A stretch of 59,829 nucleotides of DNA from UMGS1696 sp964623635. Lineage in GTDB: Bacteria; Bacillota; Clostridia; Oscillospirales; CAG-272. Where the stretch lies: contig CAZUUA010000013.1 of the NCBI GenBank assembly GCA_964623635.1, forward strand, positions 1-59,829, read 5' to 3'. The translations under genes were made by a program, and so were the position numbers. Position 1 is the first letter of the stretch, and each line of letters begins with the position of its first letter. The notes beneath the pieces were generated by a model. The model saw nothing but the letters and a program-made list of their open reading frames with translations. It made no database searches and was not told the DNA's origin. Below are positions 8,100-17,239 of the stretch, piece by piece.

Positions 8100-9572
8100 A
8101 TGAAACATTTTTGTAAAAACAGTGTCCTGCTTTGCCTGATCGCTTCGATGCTGCTGACGACATTGGCCAGCTGCGGTGGTGGTACGGCAGAGAACACCCC
8201 CACCGATGGACAGAATGGCAGCACGGTGGAAACGGAAGAAACACGGCTGTATGTGGACGACATTGGCGACGACGTGAAGTTCAACGGCGACACGGTCAAG
8301 TTCATGTGGTGGGCAGAAAACGAGGAATTCGCCGAGGAGCTCACCGGGGAAGTGGTCAACGATGCCATGTACCAGCGTGACCTCTCCGTAGAGAGCCGAC
8401 TGAATGTGGACATTGTCAACGTTGGCGAATCCTATACATGGGACACCAAGGACATCTATCTGGACAAGATCCGTTCCAGCGTTATGTCGGCCGACGGTGC
8501 CTATGATGTGGCATCCGGGCAGTATGCAACGCTGCCGGGTTTGGTGGCGGAAGGTATCTTCATGAATATGCAGAAGCTGAACTATCTGGACTTCTCCAAG
8601 CCCTATTGGGTACAGCAGCTGATCGAGGAGACCTCCATTGACGGCAAGCTGTATCTGGCTACCGGCGACCTGACGAAATGCACCATCAATACGGTGTACT
8701 GTGTCTTGTGCAACGACTCCATGCGGGAAAATTTAGGTATTGAGGATCTGTTTGGCGTGGTGCACGATGGCAAATGGACGAAGGATACCGTGAATACCAT
8801 GATCGCCGGGGTGTACAGCGATACGGATGGAGATGGCGTAAAATCCGCTGGTGACACCTTTGGTTTGTCGATCTCCAGTGCCAACCATACCTATCCTTTC
8901 CTGAACGCCTTTGGTCTGTCCTACACTACGCTGGACGAAAAAGGTTATCCGGAGCTGACCTTCTATAACGAAAAGACCGTTGCTGCTTGGGAATGGATGA
9001 TGGATTGGTGCTTCACCCAGCAGGATTCGATCTACGGTGGTGAAGGACAAGGCTATTATAAGATCGGCGATATGTTCATTGAAGGAAGAGCATTGTTTAG
9101 TATCAATACATTCAGTGACGTGAAGAAGTGTGTAGAGAATATGGAAGACGCATTCACGATCCTACCCATGCCCAAGTGGGACGAAAGTCAGGCCGGCTAC
9201 TACACCTGGCTGGGGGAAAGCAACACGTTGTTCGGCGTGCTGGTATCCACCGCCAACCAAGACGTCACCGCAGCCGCTATGGAAATGATGGCAGCAGAAA
9301 GCTATCGTCTGGTTTCTCCGGCCATTTATGAGATCAACATGAAGACCCGGTATTCCGCAGACAGCGAAATGGCGCAGATGTTTGACCTGATCCGGGAAGG
9401 CGTAGTGTTCAACTTTGGTCTGGCATACGGCTTTGCCATGAACACTATGAACTGCTTCTGGAAAGGTAGCTTGAACAAAAACAGCAATATGTCCTCCGAC
9501 TGGGCCAAGAAGGAAGCCAGCTACAAGACCTCCATCGACGATTTCTATGCCGCTGTGGAACAACTGAACTAA
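8100..9572 (+). CDS. Extracellular solute-binding lipoprotein (family 1, sugar ABC transporter type)
   Basis: A 490-residue lipoprotein. GGGAGG precedes the ATG by 6 nt, and the signal peptide ends in TTLASC, giving lipidated Cys25. The mature part resembles family-1 sugar-binding proteins of Clostridia, with two alpha/beta lobes and an aromatic-rich ligand region. It should capture a carbohydrate and deliver it to an ABC permease, but no permease or ATPase gene adjoins it, so it must rely on components encoded elsewhere. It has its own promoter and terminator. The neighbouring oxidoreductase/ThuA pair suggests a common carbohydrate theme; this is inference. Confidence 0.8.
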   Translation: MKHFCKNSVLLCLIASMLLTTLASCGGGTAENTPTDGQNGSTVETEETRLYVDDIGDDVKFNGDTVKFMWWAENEEFAEELTGEVVNDAMYQRDLSVESRLNVDIVNVGESYTWDTKDIYLDKIRSSVMSADGAYDVASGQYATLPGLVAEGIFMNMQKLNYLDFSKPYWVQQLIEETSIDGKLYLATGDLTKCTINTVYCVLCNDSMRENLGIEDLFGVVHDGKWTKDTVNTMIAGVYSDTDGDGVKSAGDTFGLSISSANHTYPFLNAFGLSYTTLDEKGYPELTFYNEKTVAAWEWMMDWCFTQQDSIYGGEGQGYYKIGDMFIEGRALFSINTFSDVKKCVENMEDAFTILPMPKWDESQAGYYTWLGESNTLFGVLVSTANQDVTAAAMEMMAAESYRLVSPAIYEINMKTRYSADSEMAQMFDLIREGVVFNFGLAYGFAMNTMNCFWKGSLNKNSNMSSDWAKKEASYKTSIDDFYAAVEQLN

Positions 9573-9594
9573 ACGAAATAAAATAACGCAAAAC

Positions 9595-9626
9595 AAAAAG
9601 GATGTGGAAAAATCTACATCCTTTTT
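9595..9626. terminator. Bidirectional intrinsic terminator
   Basis: AAAAAGGATGTGGA pairs with TCTACATCCTTTTT (14 bp, one wobble) around an AAAA loop. T tracts occur on both strands, so it serves both the binding-protein gene on the left and the convergent hydrolase gene on the right. Confidence 0.85.
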
Positions 9627-9634
9627 TCTTTGCA

Positions 9635-10780
9635 TTATCGATCCAGACAAGCGTACACTACATTGCGCAGCCGAGGCGAGAACCAGGGCTCTTGGTTGTT
9701 CAGCATATGGTGGGCATAGGTCACAGCCAGCTTTCTTGCCGGGTCTAAAATCAGGTAGGCACCGGCCGCACCACCCCAACCGAATTCGCCAACGGAACCA
9801 CCGGTACCGGCCAGCATGGGACTGATCATGGTCCGCACACCCAGACCGTAGCCGTAGCCGCAGAGCTGCTCCCAGTTGAAGTCGTGGAGCATGGTCTCGT
9901 TCAGGCAGTTGGTGCGCATCAGATCGATGGTGGAGGAAGCCAGCACCCGTTCGCCGTTCTCCGCCACACCGCCGTTTGCCATAGCCGTACCAAATTTCAT
10001 ATAGTCATCGATGGTGGACACGATACCGGCGCCGCCGCTGTCGTAGTCGGGACCTAAGATGTGTCCACAGGTGTTGTTGGTGGGCAGTGCCTTGTCAAGG
10101 TCATCCCGGAAGTTGTACTGCACTGCCAGCCGGGTCATCTTTTCCGCATCCGGCAGGTTGTAGCAGGTGTCGTGCATTTCCAAGGGATCGAACAGCACCT
10201 TTTTGGCAAAATCCCGTGTGCGCATCCCGGCCACCACCTCGATGAAGGCAGACAGCACATCGTGACACAGGCTGTAGCTCCAATGGGTGCCCGGCTCAAA
10301 CTGCAGGGGAGAGGCGGCAATGGCACGTGCGATCTCTCTGGTGGGACAACGGCCGCCGGTCTTTTCCTTCACCGCTTGGATCTCCGGGGTGCCCATATTG
10401 TAGGTGAACCCGGCAGACATGGTGAACAGATCCCGTACCCGAATGGGATTTTTTGCCTTCTCCAGCCGTGTGGTACCGTCTGCGTTTTTGGTCTCCACCA
10501 TCATATTCCGGAACTCCGGCAGGTACTCGTACAAGGGATCGTTCAGCAGATACAGTCCCTTTTCGTACAGCATCAGCGCCAGTGTGCAGGTGATGGGCTT
10601 GGAGCAGGACCAGAGATAGTACAGCTCGTCCCCCTGCATGGGCAGTCGGTTCTCCATATCCCGGAAGCCGGACTGGTAGCGGTATACAGTCTCATGGCCG
10701 ATCTTCACCATGCAGTCGTTGCCGGGAATGCGCCAGGATGTCAGTCTGTCCTGAAAATCACGCAGATAGTCGAAGTTCAT
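9635..10780 (-). CDS. Serine hydrolase of the beta-lactamase (class C/esterase) family
   Basis: A 381-residue protein with the penicillin-binding/AmpC-like fold. The nucleophile motif is S58-C-S-K61. A Tyr motif is probably YSLCHD near residue 160, and the third motif is replaced by a glycine-rich GWGGAAGAY near the end. No signal peptide is visible, so it is predicted cytoplasmic. Enzymes of this group act as esterases, D-amino-acid peptidases or lactamases; antibiotic resistance cannot be concluded. AAAGGTG precedes the ATG. It starts 13 nt after the stop of the 3D-domain gene and is probably co-transcribed with it. Confidence 0.85.
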   Translation of the reverse strand: MNFDYLRDFQDRLTSWRIPGNDCMVKIGHETVYRYQSGFRDMENRLPMQGDELYYLWSCSKPITCTLALMLYEKGLYLLNDPLYEYLPEFRNMMVETKNADGTTRLEKAKNPIRVRDLFTMSAGFTYNMGTPEIQAVKEKTGGRCPTREIARAIAASPLQFEPGTHWSYSLCHDVLSAFIEVVAGMRTRDFAKKVLFDPLEMHDTCYNLPDAEKMTRLAVQYNFRDDLDKALPTNNTCGHILGPDYDSGGAGIVSTIDDYMKFGTAMANGGVAENGERVLASSTIDLMRTNCLNETMLHDFNWEQLCGYGYGLGVRTMISPMLAGTGGSVGEFGWGGAAGAYLILDPARKLAVTYAHHMLNNQEPWFSPRLRNVVYACLDR

Positions 10781-10793
10781 AGGATCACACCTT

Positions 10794-12302
10794 TCAGTCT
10801 ATGTAATATATGATCATGTCGTGGATGTAGCCTTCCTTGGCCAAGGCCGCTTTTTGGGGATTGCTGTTACTCAGCCAAATGTCCACCTCCCAGTCGTCGA
10901 TGGAGGAACCCGTGTCGGCCGCCGTACGTACCCCAAAGTCGTAGCGGTCGTTCTTCACGTAGATCTTGGTGCCGGCCGGAATAAAGTTGAAATTCGTAGC
11001 CACAACCGTTTCATCGGCATCGTAGCCCAGATAGGTGGCGCCGGGAATGTCGTAATAGGTGGCGCTGACCACACGGTAGTAGGAGTAGCTGTAGGTGACG
11101 CCATCGTTGCCCACCAGCGTACCACCGACACCGATCTGCCCCAGCTCATCCACCGGCGAGACCGTCACGTTCTCGGATGCGACCGTGCGCTCTGCCTCTT
11201 CGCCATTGACAAATTTCACCGTATAGGTGATGGTCTTGGAACCGTTTTGACCGGCTTGGGTGATCTCCTTTTGTCCCTTGGGTATCGTCTGCACCTCGGT
11301 GACCTTGGATTCGTACGGCAGCACAACGGTTTCTGTAGCGGTGTCATAGGTGACAGTGTCCACGGTGATGGTGGTGTCCTCGGTGAGCTTTGTATCCAGC
11401 GGCAGCGAAAAACTGTCGGTGTCCAAAATGGTATAGCTTATGCCTGCCAGAAGCGCCTCCACTGTGGTAGCCGTGGTGGACACGGTGATGGGCTCCCGGT
11501 CAAAGAAATTCAGGGTCACGGCGAACTTGACCGCCGGTTCGGTCTCCGTTTCGGTGGCTTCGTCCCGACCAACACCGGCGGTATCGGCCACATCCGGCTC
11601 TGTGTCGCTTTCGGTGGGCACATAGTCTGTGGACATACTGAAATCCGGTTGGGTCGTGGTACGATGGGACAGCGCCACCGGGATCCCGATCGCCAGTCCC
11701 ACCACCAGCACAAGGCAGGCGATACACACACCCAGCTGTGGCATTTTTGTCAGCCGGGCAAGGGACGAAGACTTCTGGGACGTTGCCGCAGGGGGTGTCT
11801 CCGTTGTGGGGAGCCGGGTGAAGGTCTGTGTGTCCGACAGGGGATCGTGGAATGGCATATCGTCCGGTCGGGGCAGAGGCAGATCGTGCTGGGTCGTATC
11901 AGGATGGGCAGGGCGCTGCGGAACACTCTCCTGGGCAGGAATCGGTCGATCCACTGTGTTTTCCACCTCGATAGTTTGCTCTGTATCCTTTTGCACGGTG
12001 CTGTTTTGCACGGTGCTGTTCTGCACGGGAATATGCGACCTGGCACGGTGTCCATCGGTGTTCCCACGCTGCATCACCGGATAGGTGCGACCGGTGGCGG
12101 CGTCCTGTCGTACGGGGACCTTGCCCTGACGCAGCATTTCCGGCACTTCCTTTGGTCCGGCGGCACGATTGATATTTCGCCGAATGGTGGGATCCGCATC
12201 GGCACGGACCGGATAGCCACGCTGCATTTGCTGTCTTTCCTGGGGCGTGGCCGTGTTCCGACGTTCCGGCGTAGGGGGTATATTGGTATTGTTCTGTTCC
12301 AA
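10794..12302 (-). CDS. DUF348/G5/3D domain cell-wall protein (YabE-like, putative lytic enzyme)
   Basis: A 502-residue membrane-anchored protein. The TTG at 12302 is chosen because the promoter places the transcript start near 12339 and GAAAGGA follows; upstream ATGs would be leaderless. Order: cytoplasmic Pro/Gln-rich tail with NSTVQ repeats, one membrane helix (CIACLVLVVGLAIGIPVAL, about residues 215-235), Thr/Glu linker, DUF348 ubiquitin-like domain, G5 domain, and a C-terminal 3D domain with TAADTGSSI and WEVDIWL supplying the conserved Asp residues. In Bacillus such proteins are resuscitation-factor-like muralytic enzymes. It probably cleaves peptidoglycan glycan strands at the surface. 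Confidence 0.85.
   Translation of the reverse strand: MEQNNTNIPPTPERRNTATPQERQQMQRGYPVRADADPTIRRNINRAAGPKEVPEMLRQGKVPVRQDAATGRTYPVMQRGNTDGHRARSHIPVQNSTVQNSTVQKDTEQTIEVENTVDRPIPAQESVPQRPAHPDTTQHDLPLPRPDDMPFHDPLSDTQTFTRLPTTETPPAATSQKSSSLARLTKMPQLGVCIACLVLVVGLAIGIPVALSHRTTTQPDFSMSTDYVPTESDTEPDVADTAGVGRDEATETETEPAVKFAVTLNFFDREPITVSTTATTVEALLAGISYTILDTDSFSLPLDTKLTEDTTITVDTVTYDTATETVVLPYESKVTEVQTIPKGQKEITQAGQNGSKTITYTVKFVNGEEAERTVASENVTVSPVDELGQIGVGGTLVGNDGVTYSYSYYRVVSATYYDIPGATYLGYDADETVVATNFNFIPAGTKIYVKNDRYDFGVRTAADTGSSIDDWEVDIWLSNSNPQKAALAKEGYIHDMIIYYID
11989..12028. repeat. 15-bp coding tandem repeat (about 2.7 units)
   Basis: Units TTTTGCACGGTGCTG at 11989-12003 and 12004-12018, then a partial copy. 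On the minus strand they encode pentapeptide NSTVQ repeats in the cytoplasmic tail of the 3D-domain protein. Confidence 0.7.
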
Positions 12303-12345
12303 AAAAATTCGTTCCTTTCTGAAAGCTGCTTCCATAGCTGGTATC

Positions 12346-12374
12346 AGTATAGCACATACGAATGAAAATTGCAA
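12346..12374 (-). promoter_or_regulatory. Sigma-A type promoter for the 3D-domain protein operon
   Basis: On the minus strand TTGCAA (12374-12369), a 17-nt spacer, and TATACT (12351-12346) preceded by TGTGC. It lies back to back with the ftsK promoter. Confidence 0.75.
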
Positions 12375-12405
12375 GAGGAGAATTTGACTTTTCCAAAGAA
12401 CACCC

Positions 12406-12434
12406 TTGCATTTCTCTTCCAGGTGTGGTACAAT
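12406..12434 (+). promoter_or_regulatory. Sigma-A type promoter for ftsK
   Basis: TTGCAT, a 17-nt spacer, and TACAAT with an extended TGTGG. Predicted start near 12441, leaving a leader of about 90 nt. Confidence 0.75.
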
Positions 12435-12530
12435 ATAGTATCATGCCTATCTTTGCGACCGAAGAAAGGTAGGTACGGAACGTGTCGGTGCTGCATGGGA
12501 CTATGTGTCTTTGCCGGGAAAGGAATGTGT

Positions 12531-15500
12531 ATGCCGCAAAAGAAAAGTACAAGTGGCAAAAAAGCTGCTTCAAAAAATACAAAAAAACAAGAGAATACAT
12601 CCGCCAGATCGTCTGCCCATGTGGAAAACGGCAGCGGCTTTGCCAGACAGGTGGGACCCTATCTGTTGGCGGTCGGCGGACTGCTGTTGGCGGTTTGTCT
12701 GTTGGCAGGAGACGGCATCATCGGCGGTGGCATCCAGAAGCTGTTCTGCGGCCTGTTTGGCGTAGTTGCCTACACACTGCCGCTGTACTTCTTTCTGATG
12801 GCATTTCTGTGGCGAAACGACATCGAAAGCGGTCTGTTCCGTTGGAAGATTTTGTCATCCTTTGTGATCCTGTGCGCCACAGCCCAGCTTGCCCACATCT
12901 TTGACCATGGTCTGGATACCTTCCTGCCGGCAGAGCTGTTTGCCAGCGGCGTATCGCTCCATGGCGGCGGCGTCATCGGCGGTTGGTTGGGCGTGCTGTT
13001 TCTCCGAGGCTTTGGCAAGGTCTGCACACTGATCTTCGCCATTGGCCTGTCGCTGACCCTGCTGCTGTTTTTGTTTGGCGTGACCCCACGAGGACTCATG
13101 GTCATGGTGCTGTACAAGATCCGTGTGACCCGGGAAAAGGTCATGGAACGGGCAGCCATGCGCAAACAACAGGCAGCCGAAATGCCCCGTGGCGGTGGTC
13201 TGGCCGAGCGAAACCGGATCCGTGAAGAGGAATACACCGCTTGGCTTCGGGAAAAAAGACAACGTGAAAAGGAAGCCCGGATGGCAGAGCAGGCACAGCC
13301 GATGTACACCGAACCGGTAGCCCCGGCCCAGCTCAAAATGCCCACACCGGAACCTACCGTATATAAAGTAAGAAAGCATAAGATCGTAGACATCCCATTG
13401 GATCCGGAGCCGGAGCAGGCGTACACCGAACCGGTGCAGGAGCCATTCTACAACGATCCGGAGCCGACGCAGGAAAATACCGCAAACGCAGAAGCACTTG
13501 GCGGAACGGTGGATGATCGTATATTTGATGAAGTCATGCGCCGTACCAGAGAACGGGTTGAGCGTAGCGCACGGACAGCAGACAACGCTGTACCTGTGGA
13601 GGCAGAGCAGGTGCCTGCAGCAGTGAATTCCACTGCAAAAACGCAAACCGTTCCCGATAAGATCGGTGTGCTGCAGGTGGATACAGAGACCGGAGAAGTG
13701 TTGTCCGAGATGGCGATAGAACCACAGGAAGCACCGGAAACAGACGAGGATGTGCCGTGGTACGAGGAACCAGGCGATGTACCCCATACGCAGACGGAGA
13801 CCCTTGCACCCACTGCCAAAGCGACGCCAAAGGAGCCAAAACAGACGAGCGCCGATACCAACGCACCGGCTGAGGAAGAGCTGGATCTGTCCGGTCTGTT
13901 TGTCAATCCGGAGGATGCAGAGCTGCTGGATCGGTTGTCCGATGCGTATTTGAAAAAAGAAGACAAGCCCTCTGCCTTGGATGTGAACCGGGAGATCATG
14001 GCAAGCGGACAGGAAAGCATTGCGACCACACCGGCCATGGAAGTGCCGCCGCCGTACAACTTCCCACCCATCGAGATCCTGACCGAGGATGATCAAAACG
14101 AGCCAACCGGGATCAAAGAGGAGCTGCAGGACAACGCCGTCAAGCTGGTGGAGACCCTGAAAAGCTTCCATGTGAATACCAAGATCGAGAATATTTCCCG
14201 TGGTCCCACCATCACCCGGTACGAGCTGAAGCCGGAGATGGGGACCAAGGTGCGCTCCATTGCCAATCTGGTGGACGACATCGCTTTGAACTTAGCCACC
14301 ACCGGTGTCCGGATCGAAGCGCCCATTCCCGGCAAAGCGGCCGTGGGGATCGAGGTGCCCAACAAAAAGCAGTCTACGGTACATCTGCGTACCCTGATCC
14401 AGTCGGAGGCCTTTACCAATGCCAAAAGCAAGCTGACCTGCTGCCTGGGCGAAGACGTGGCCGGGGAAGCAGTGTATTTCGATATCGCCAAAATGCCCCA
14501 CCTGCTCATTGCCGGTGCCACTGGTATGGGTAAATCCGTATGCATCAACTCCCTGGTGGTGAGCCTGCTGTATAAGGCAAGCCCTGATGAGGTGAAGCTG
14601 ATTTTGGTGGACCCCAAAAAGGTGGAAATGAGCATTTACAACGGCATTCCCCATTTGCTGGTGCCGGTGGTCAGTGACCCGAAAAAGGCGGCAGGCTCTC
14701 TGTCCTGGGCCGTTGCAGAAATGGAAAGACGGTTCGGCCTGATCGAAGCGGTGGGGGTACGTGACGTCAAGAACTTCAACGAAAAAACCAAGGATGATCC
14801 CGATTACGAATTTTTACCCCAGATCGTGATCATCATCGACGAGCTGGCAGACCTGATGATGACGGCGCCGGACGACGTGGAAGAGTCCATTTGTCGGTTG
14901 GCACAGAAGGCCAGAGCCGCCGGTATGCACCTGATCATTGGTACCCAGCGTCCTTCCGTAGACGTCATCACCGGTCTGATCAAGGCAAATATCCCGTCCC
15001 GGATCGCCTTCACTGTGGCGTCCCAGATCGACTCCCGTACCATCATCGACCGTGGCGGTGCGGAGAATCTGATCGGCCGTGGGGATATGCTGTTCTACCC
15101 GGTAGGTGCCGCCAAGCCCATGCGTGTACAGGGCGCCTTTGTGTCGGAGTCCGATGTAGAGGAAGTGGTGGCATACATACGCAATATGAATAAGCGCAGT
15201 GCCTCCTATTCCGACGAGGTGCTGGAACAGATCGAAGCGGAGGCAGCCAAGTGCGGTGTCGGCAAGAAGGGCAGCAAGGCTGCAGTAGACGGAGATATGG
15301 ACGCCGGTGACGACGATCCCATGCTGCGGCAGGCTCTGGAGCTGGCGGTAGAATCCGGCAAGATATCCACGTCCCTGATCCAGCGTCGGCTGCAGTTGGG
15401 CTACGGACGAGCCGCCAAGCTCATCGACCGCATGGAACAAATGGGATATGTGAGCCCGCCGGACGGACAGCGCCCTCGAAAGGTGCTGATCACCAAGCAG

Positions 15501-15539
15501 GAATTTATGGAAATGGTGCTGCAAAACGAAGTGGATTGA
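12531..15539 (+). CDS. ftsK: DNA translocase FtsK/SpoIIIE
   Basis: A 1002-residue septum-associated DNA pump that moves chromosome arms across the closing septum and loads dimer resolution. ATG 12531 is chosen for GGGAAAGGA 6 nt upstream. An N-terminal basic tail is followed by four membrane helices (about residues 45-195) and a long Glu/Pro-rich linker (about 240-500). The motor then follows: alpha domain, Walker A GATGMGKS (about 662-669), Walker B IVIIIDELADL (about 765-775), and the C-terminal gamma winged helix (about 930-1000, with QRRLQLGYGRAAKLIDRMEQ) that reads polar DNA motifs. Length is somewhat above the Bacillus proteins because of the linker. Confidence 0.95.
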   Translation: MPQKKSTSGKKAASKNTKKQENTSARSSAHVENGSGFARQVGPYLLAVGGLLLAVCLLAGDGIIGGGIQKLFCGLFGVVAYTLPLYFFLMAFLWRNDIESGLFRWKILSSFVILCATAQLAHIFDHGLDTFLPAELFASGVSLHGGGVIGGWLGVLFLRGFGKVCTLIFAIGLSLTLLLFLFGVTPRGLMVMVLYKIRVTREKVMERAAMRKQQAAEMPRGGGLAERNRIREEEYTAWLREKRQREKEARMAEQAQPMYTEPVAPAQLKMPTPEPTVYKVRKHKIVDIPLDPEPEQAYTEPVQEPFYNDPEPTQENTANAEALGGTVDDRIFDEVMRRTRERVERSARTADNAVPVEAEQVPAAVNSTAKTQTVPDKIGVLQVDTETGEVLSEMAIEPQEAPETDEDVPWYEEPGDVPHTQTETLAPTAKATPKEPKQTSADTNAPAEEELDLSGLFVNPEDAELLDRLSDAYLKKEDKPSALDVNREIMASGQESIATTPAMEVPPPYNFPPIEILTEDDQNEPTGIKEELQDNAVKLVETLKSFHVNTKIENISRGPTITRYELKPEMGTKVRSIANLVDDIALNLATTGVRIEAPIPGKAAVGIEVPNKKQSTVHLRTLIQSEAFTNAKSKLTCCLGEDVAGEAVYFDIAKMPHLLIAGATGMGKSVCINSLVVSLLYKASPDEVKLILVDPKKVEMSIYNGIPHLLVPVVSDPKKAAGSLSWAVAEMERRFGLIEAVGVRDVKNFNEKTKDDPDYEFLPQIVIIIDELADLMMTAPDDVEESICRLAQKARAAGMHLIIGTQRPSVDVITGLIKANIPSRIAFTVASQIDSRTIIDRGGAENLIGRGDMLFYPVGAAKPMRVQGAFVSESDVEEVVAYIRNMNKRSASYSDEVLEQIEAEAAKCGVGKKGSKAAVDGDMDAGDDDPMLRQALELAVESGKISTSLIQRRLQLGYGRAAKLIDRMEQMGYVSPPDGQRPRKVLITKQEFMEMVLQNEVD

Positions 15540-15584
15540 TCCACTGCAGTGCCGATCATGTAGCAAAGTGAGACAAAAACGACC

Positions 15585-16244
15585 ATGGGAAAACTGATTG
15601 TGCTGGAAGGACTGGACGGTTCCGGAAAGGGAACGCAGAGCCGCCTTCTGGCAGAGAGACTAAATAAGGAAGGCAAAAAGGTACGCCTTATCGACTTCCC
15701 CAGCTACGGCAGTGCCGGTGCATCACTGGTGGAGCTGTATCTGGGTGGCGGTCTTGGCGGTAAGCCGGAGGACACAGGTGCCTATGCGGCGTCTATGTTC
15801 TTTGCCGCCGACCGATATGTCAGCTATCGACAGGACTGGGGAAAGGACTGGCAGGATCCGGATACCATCGTGATCGCCAACCGATACACCACGGCAAACG
15901 CCTACCACCAGCTGTCCAAAATGGACAGAGACAAGTGGGATGATTTTCTTGCCTGGCTGTGGGATTTTGAATATACCAAGCTGGGTCTGCCCACACCGGC
16001 GCAGGTGATCCTGATCGACGTGCCCCAGAGCGTGTCCGACGCCAATGTGGAAAAGCGCAGTCGGGAGACCGGTGCCGCTTTGGACATTCACGAGACCGAC
16101 CATGCCTATCTGCATCGTTGCCGGGAAGCAGCCTTGTATGTGGCAGAGAAATGCCATTGGACCGTGGTCGCCTGTGCCGATGCAGACGGACACCAATACC
16201 CCGTGGATGTGATCGGCGAAAAGATCTGGCAGACTATTTTTTAA
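15585..16244 (+). CDS. tmk: Thymidylate kinase family protein
   Basis: A 219-residue P-loop kinase that should convert dTMP to dTDP. The P-loop is GLDGSGKGTQ (residues 9-18). Phenylalanine/proline FPSYGS matches the substrate strand. The usual DR(Y/W) motif appears as NRYTTANAYHQ, and a lid region carries KRSRETGAALD. The protein is a little more divergent than canonical Tmk, so a deoxynucleoside kinase role is possible but less likely. No convincing ribosome site precedes the ATG. It follows ftsK by 45 bp, and a long palindromic repeat begins at its stop codon. Confidence 0.8.
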   Translation: MGKLIVLEGLDGSGKGTQSRLLAERLNKEGKKVRLIDFPSYGSAGASLVELYLGGGLGGKPEDTGAYAASMFFAADRYVSYRQDWGKDWQDPDTIVIANRYTTANAYHQLSKMDRDKWDDFLAWLWDFEYTKLGLPTPAQVILIDVPQSVSDANVEKRSRETGAALDIHETDHAYLHRCREAALYVAEKCHWTVVACADADGHQYPVDVIGEKIWQTIF

Positions 16245-16418
16245 GGCACCACCGCACAATTCACGGCTAACGCCTTGATGGCACATCTGCTTGCATCTTT
16301 CCCGTCATACTTCACAAATCCACCTTGCCTTACGAGCGTAAGCCTGCGGTGAATTTGTTTTGTCTGACGAAAAATCTGCCGACGCATCTGCATCATCAGA
16401 ATTGTGCGGTGGCGCCTT
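16243..16418. repeat. Palindromic repeat, family A, long form (MITE-like)
   Basis: The 20-bp ends AAGGCACCACCGCACAATTC (16243-16262) and GAATTGTGCGGTGGCGCCTT (16399-16418) are inverted copies with 19 of 20 matches. The interior is also largely palindromic, with CACAAATCCACC against GGTGAATTTGT and the central hairpin CTTACG-AG-CGTAAG. The whole 176 bp could fold into one long hairpin. The first arm touches the tmk stop codon. A short relative lies at 24962-25015. No transposase is nearby. Confidence 0.8.
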
Positions 16419-16530
16419 AAGTAAACGCTGATCAGGGTTGAAAACGTGCCAAAAATGCCATATATGCTAGCCTTTTAGTCACATTTTCTCGAGTTAATCA
16501 GCATTAACTCAAGTTGATCAACATTAACTT
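16419..16530. repeat. Palindromic repeat, family B, copy 1
   Basis: Directly abuts family A. The left arm AAGTAAACGCTGATCA is matched by inverted arms at 16495-16510 and 16515-16530 (TGATCAACATTAACTT). The interior GGTTGAAAACG..CCAAAAA is shared with the copy at 33373-33461. The rest of the gap up to 16637 holds nothing recognisable. Confidence 0.7.
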
Positions 16531-16637
16531 AGGCATAAAAACCAAAGAAAACCACCGATTTCCGCGATAAGCCCAAAAAGGAATGTGGACCGGCAACAGA
16601 AAATTTATGGAATGTTAACCGGCTCGTGTGGAAAATG

Positions 16638-16646
16638 TGGTATAAT
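16638..16646 (+). promoter_or_regulatory. Extended -10 promoter for the DJ-1/formyl-THF ligase operon
   Basis: TGGTATAAT, an ideal TGnTATAAT extended -10. No good -35 is seen at the usual distance. The start of the next gene is only 18 nt from the -10, so the leader is short and includes AGGAGA. Confidence 0.6.
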
Positions 16647-16663
16647 ACAGAGAGGAGATCCCT

Positions 16664-17239
16664 ATGATCTACGTTTTTTTAGCAGATGGTTTTGAAGAGA
16701 TCGAGGCCCTTTGTCCCATCGATATGCTGCGTCGTGCCGGACTGGAGGTGACCACCATTGCGGTACACCCGGATCCGCAGAACGACGGCAAGCTGGTATC
16801 CGGTGCCCATGGGATCTATGTCCAGGCGGACCGAAGCTACCCGGAGATGGCAGCTCAGCCTGTGCCGGAGGATCTGGAAATGGTGGTGCTGCCCGGCGGT
16901 ATGCCCGGTGCCAAGCATCTGGACGGTGCACCTCTGGTGGATCGATACCTGAAAGCCGCCGACGGAAAGGGTGCCTATATGGCTGCGATCTGTGCCGCTC
17001 CCATGGTGCTGGGCAAGCGTGGCTACCTGAGAGGGAAAAAGGCTGTGTGCTATCCCGGCTTTGAAGCATTTCTGACCGGTGCCACGGTGTGTGACTGTGC
17101 AGTCGCCGTAGACGGAAACGTGATCACCGGTTGTGGTATGGGTGCCGCTGTGCAGTTCGGCGGTACACTGATTCGAATGATGAAAGGAGCGGAAAAGGAA
17201 CAGGCGATCTTGTCTGGTATCCTTGCTGATAGAAAATGA
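16664..17239 (+). CDS. DJ-1/PfpI family protein
   Basis: A 191-residue single-domain DJ-1 superfamily protein. The nucleophile elbow is AAICAAPMVLG with Cys110, and an acidic partner is in GFEEIEAL (residues 9-16). Length and motifs match the YajL/DJ-1 branch, proposed as a chaperone, glyoxalase or protein deglycase; which activity applies cannot be told. AGGAGA lies 6 nt before the ATG. It overlaps the 5-formyltetrahydrofolate cyclo-ligase gene by ATGA and is therefore translationally coupled to it. Confidence 0.9.
   Translation: MIYVFLADGFEEIEALCPIDMLRRAGLEVTTIAVHPDPQNDGKLVSGAHGIYVQADRSYPEMAAQPVPEDLEMVVLPGGMPGAKHLDGAPLVDRYLKAADGKGAYMAAICAAPMVLGKRGYLRGKKAVCYPGFEAFLTGATVCDCAVAVDGNVITGCGMGAAVQFGGTLIRMMKGAEKEQAILSGILADRK

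Noticed and set aside
9635..10780. Antibiotic-resistance beta-lactamase
   Set aside because: The SxxK motif is present, but there is no signal peptide and the usual KTG-like motif is replaced. Esterase or peptidase activity is as likely, so no resistance claim is made.
10821..12365. A 514-codon plus-strand frame
   Set aside because: Antisense to the DUF348/G5/3D gene, whose domains, promoter and start are convincing. The product is Gly/His/Arg-rich, typical of a shadow frame.
16243..16530. Remnant of an insertion sequence with transposase
   Set aside because: The elements are palindromic throughout and contain no open frame resembling a transposase.
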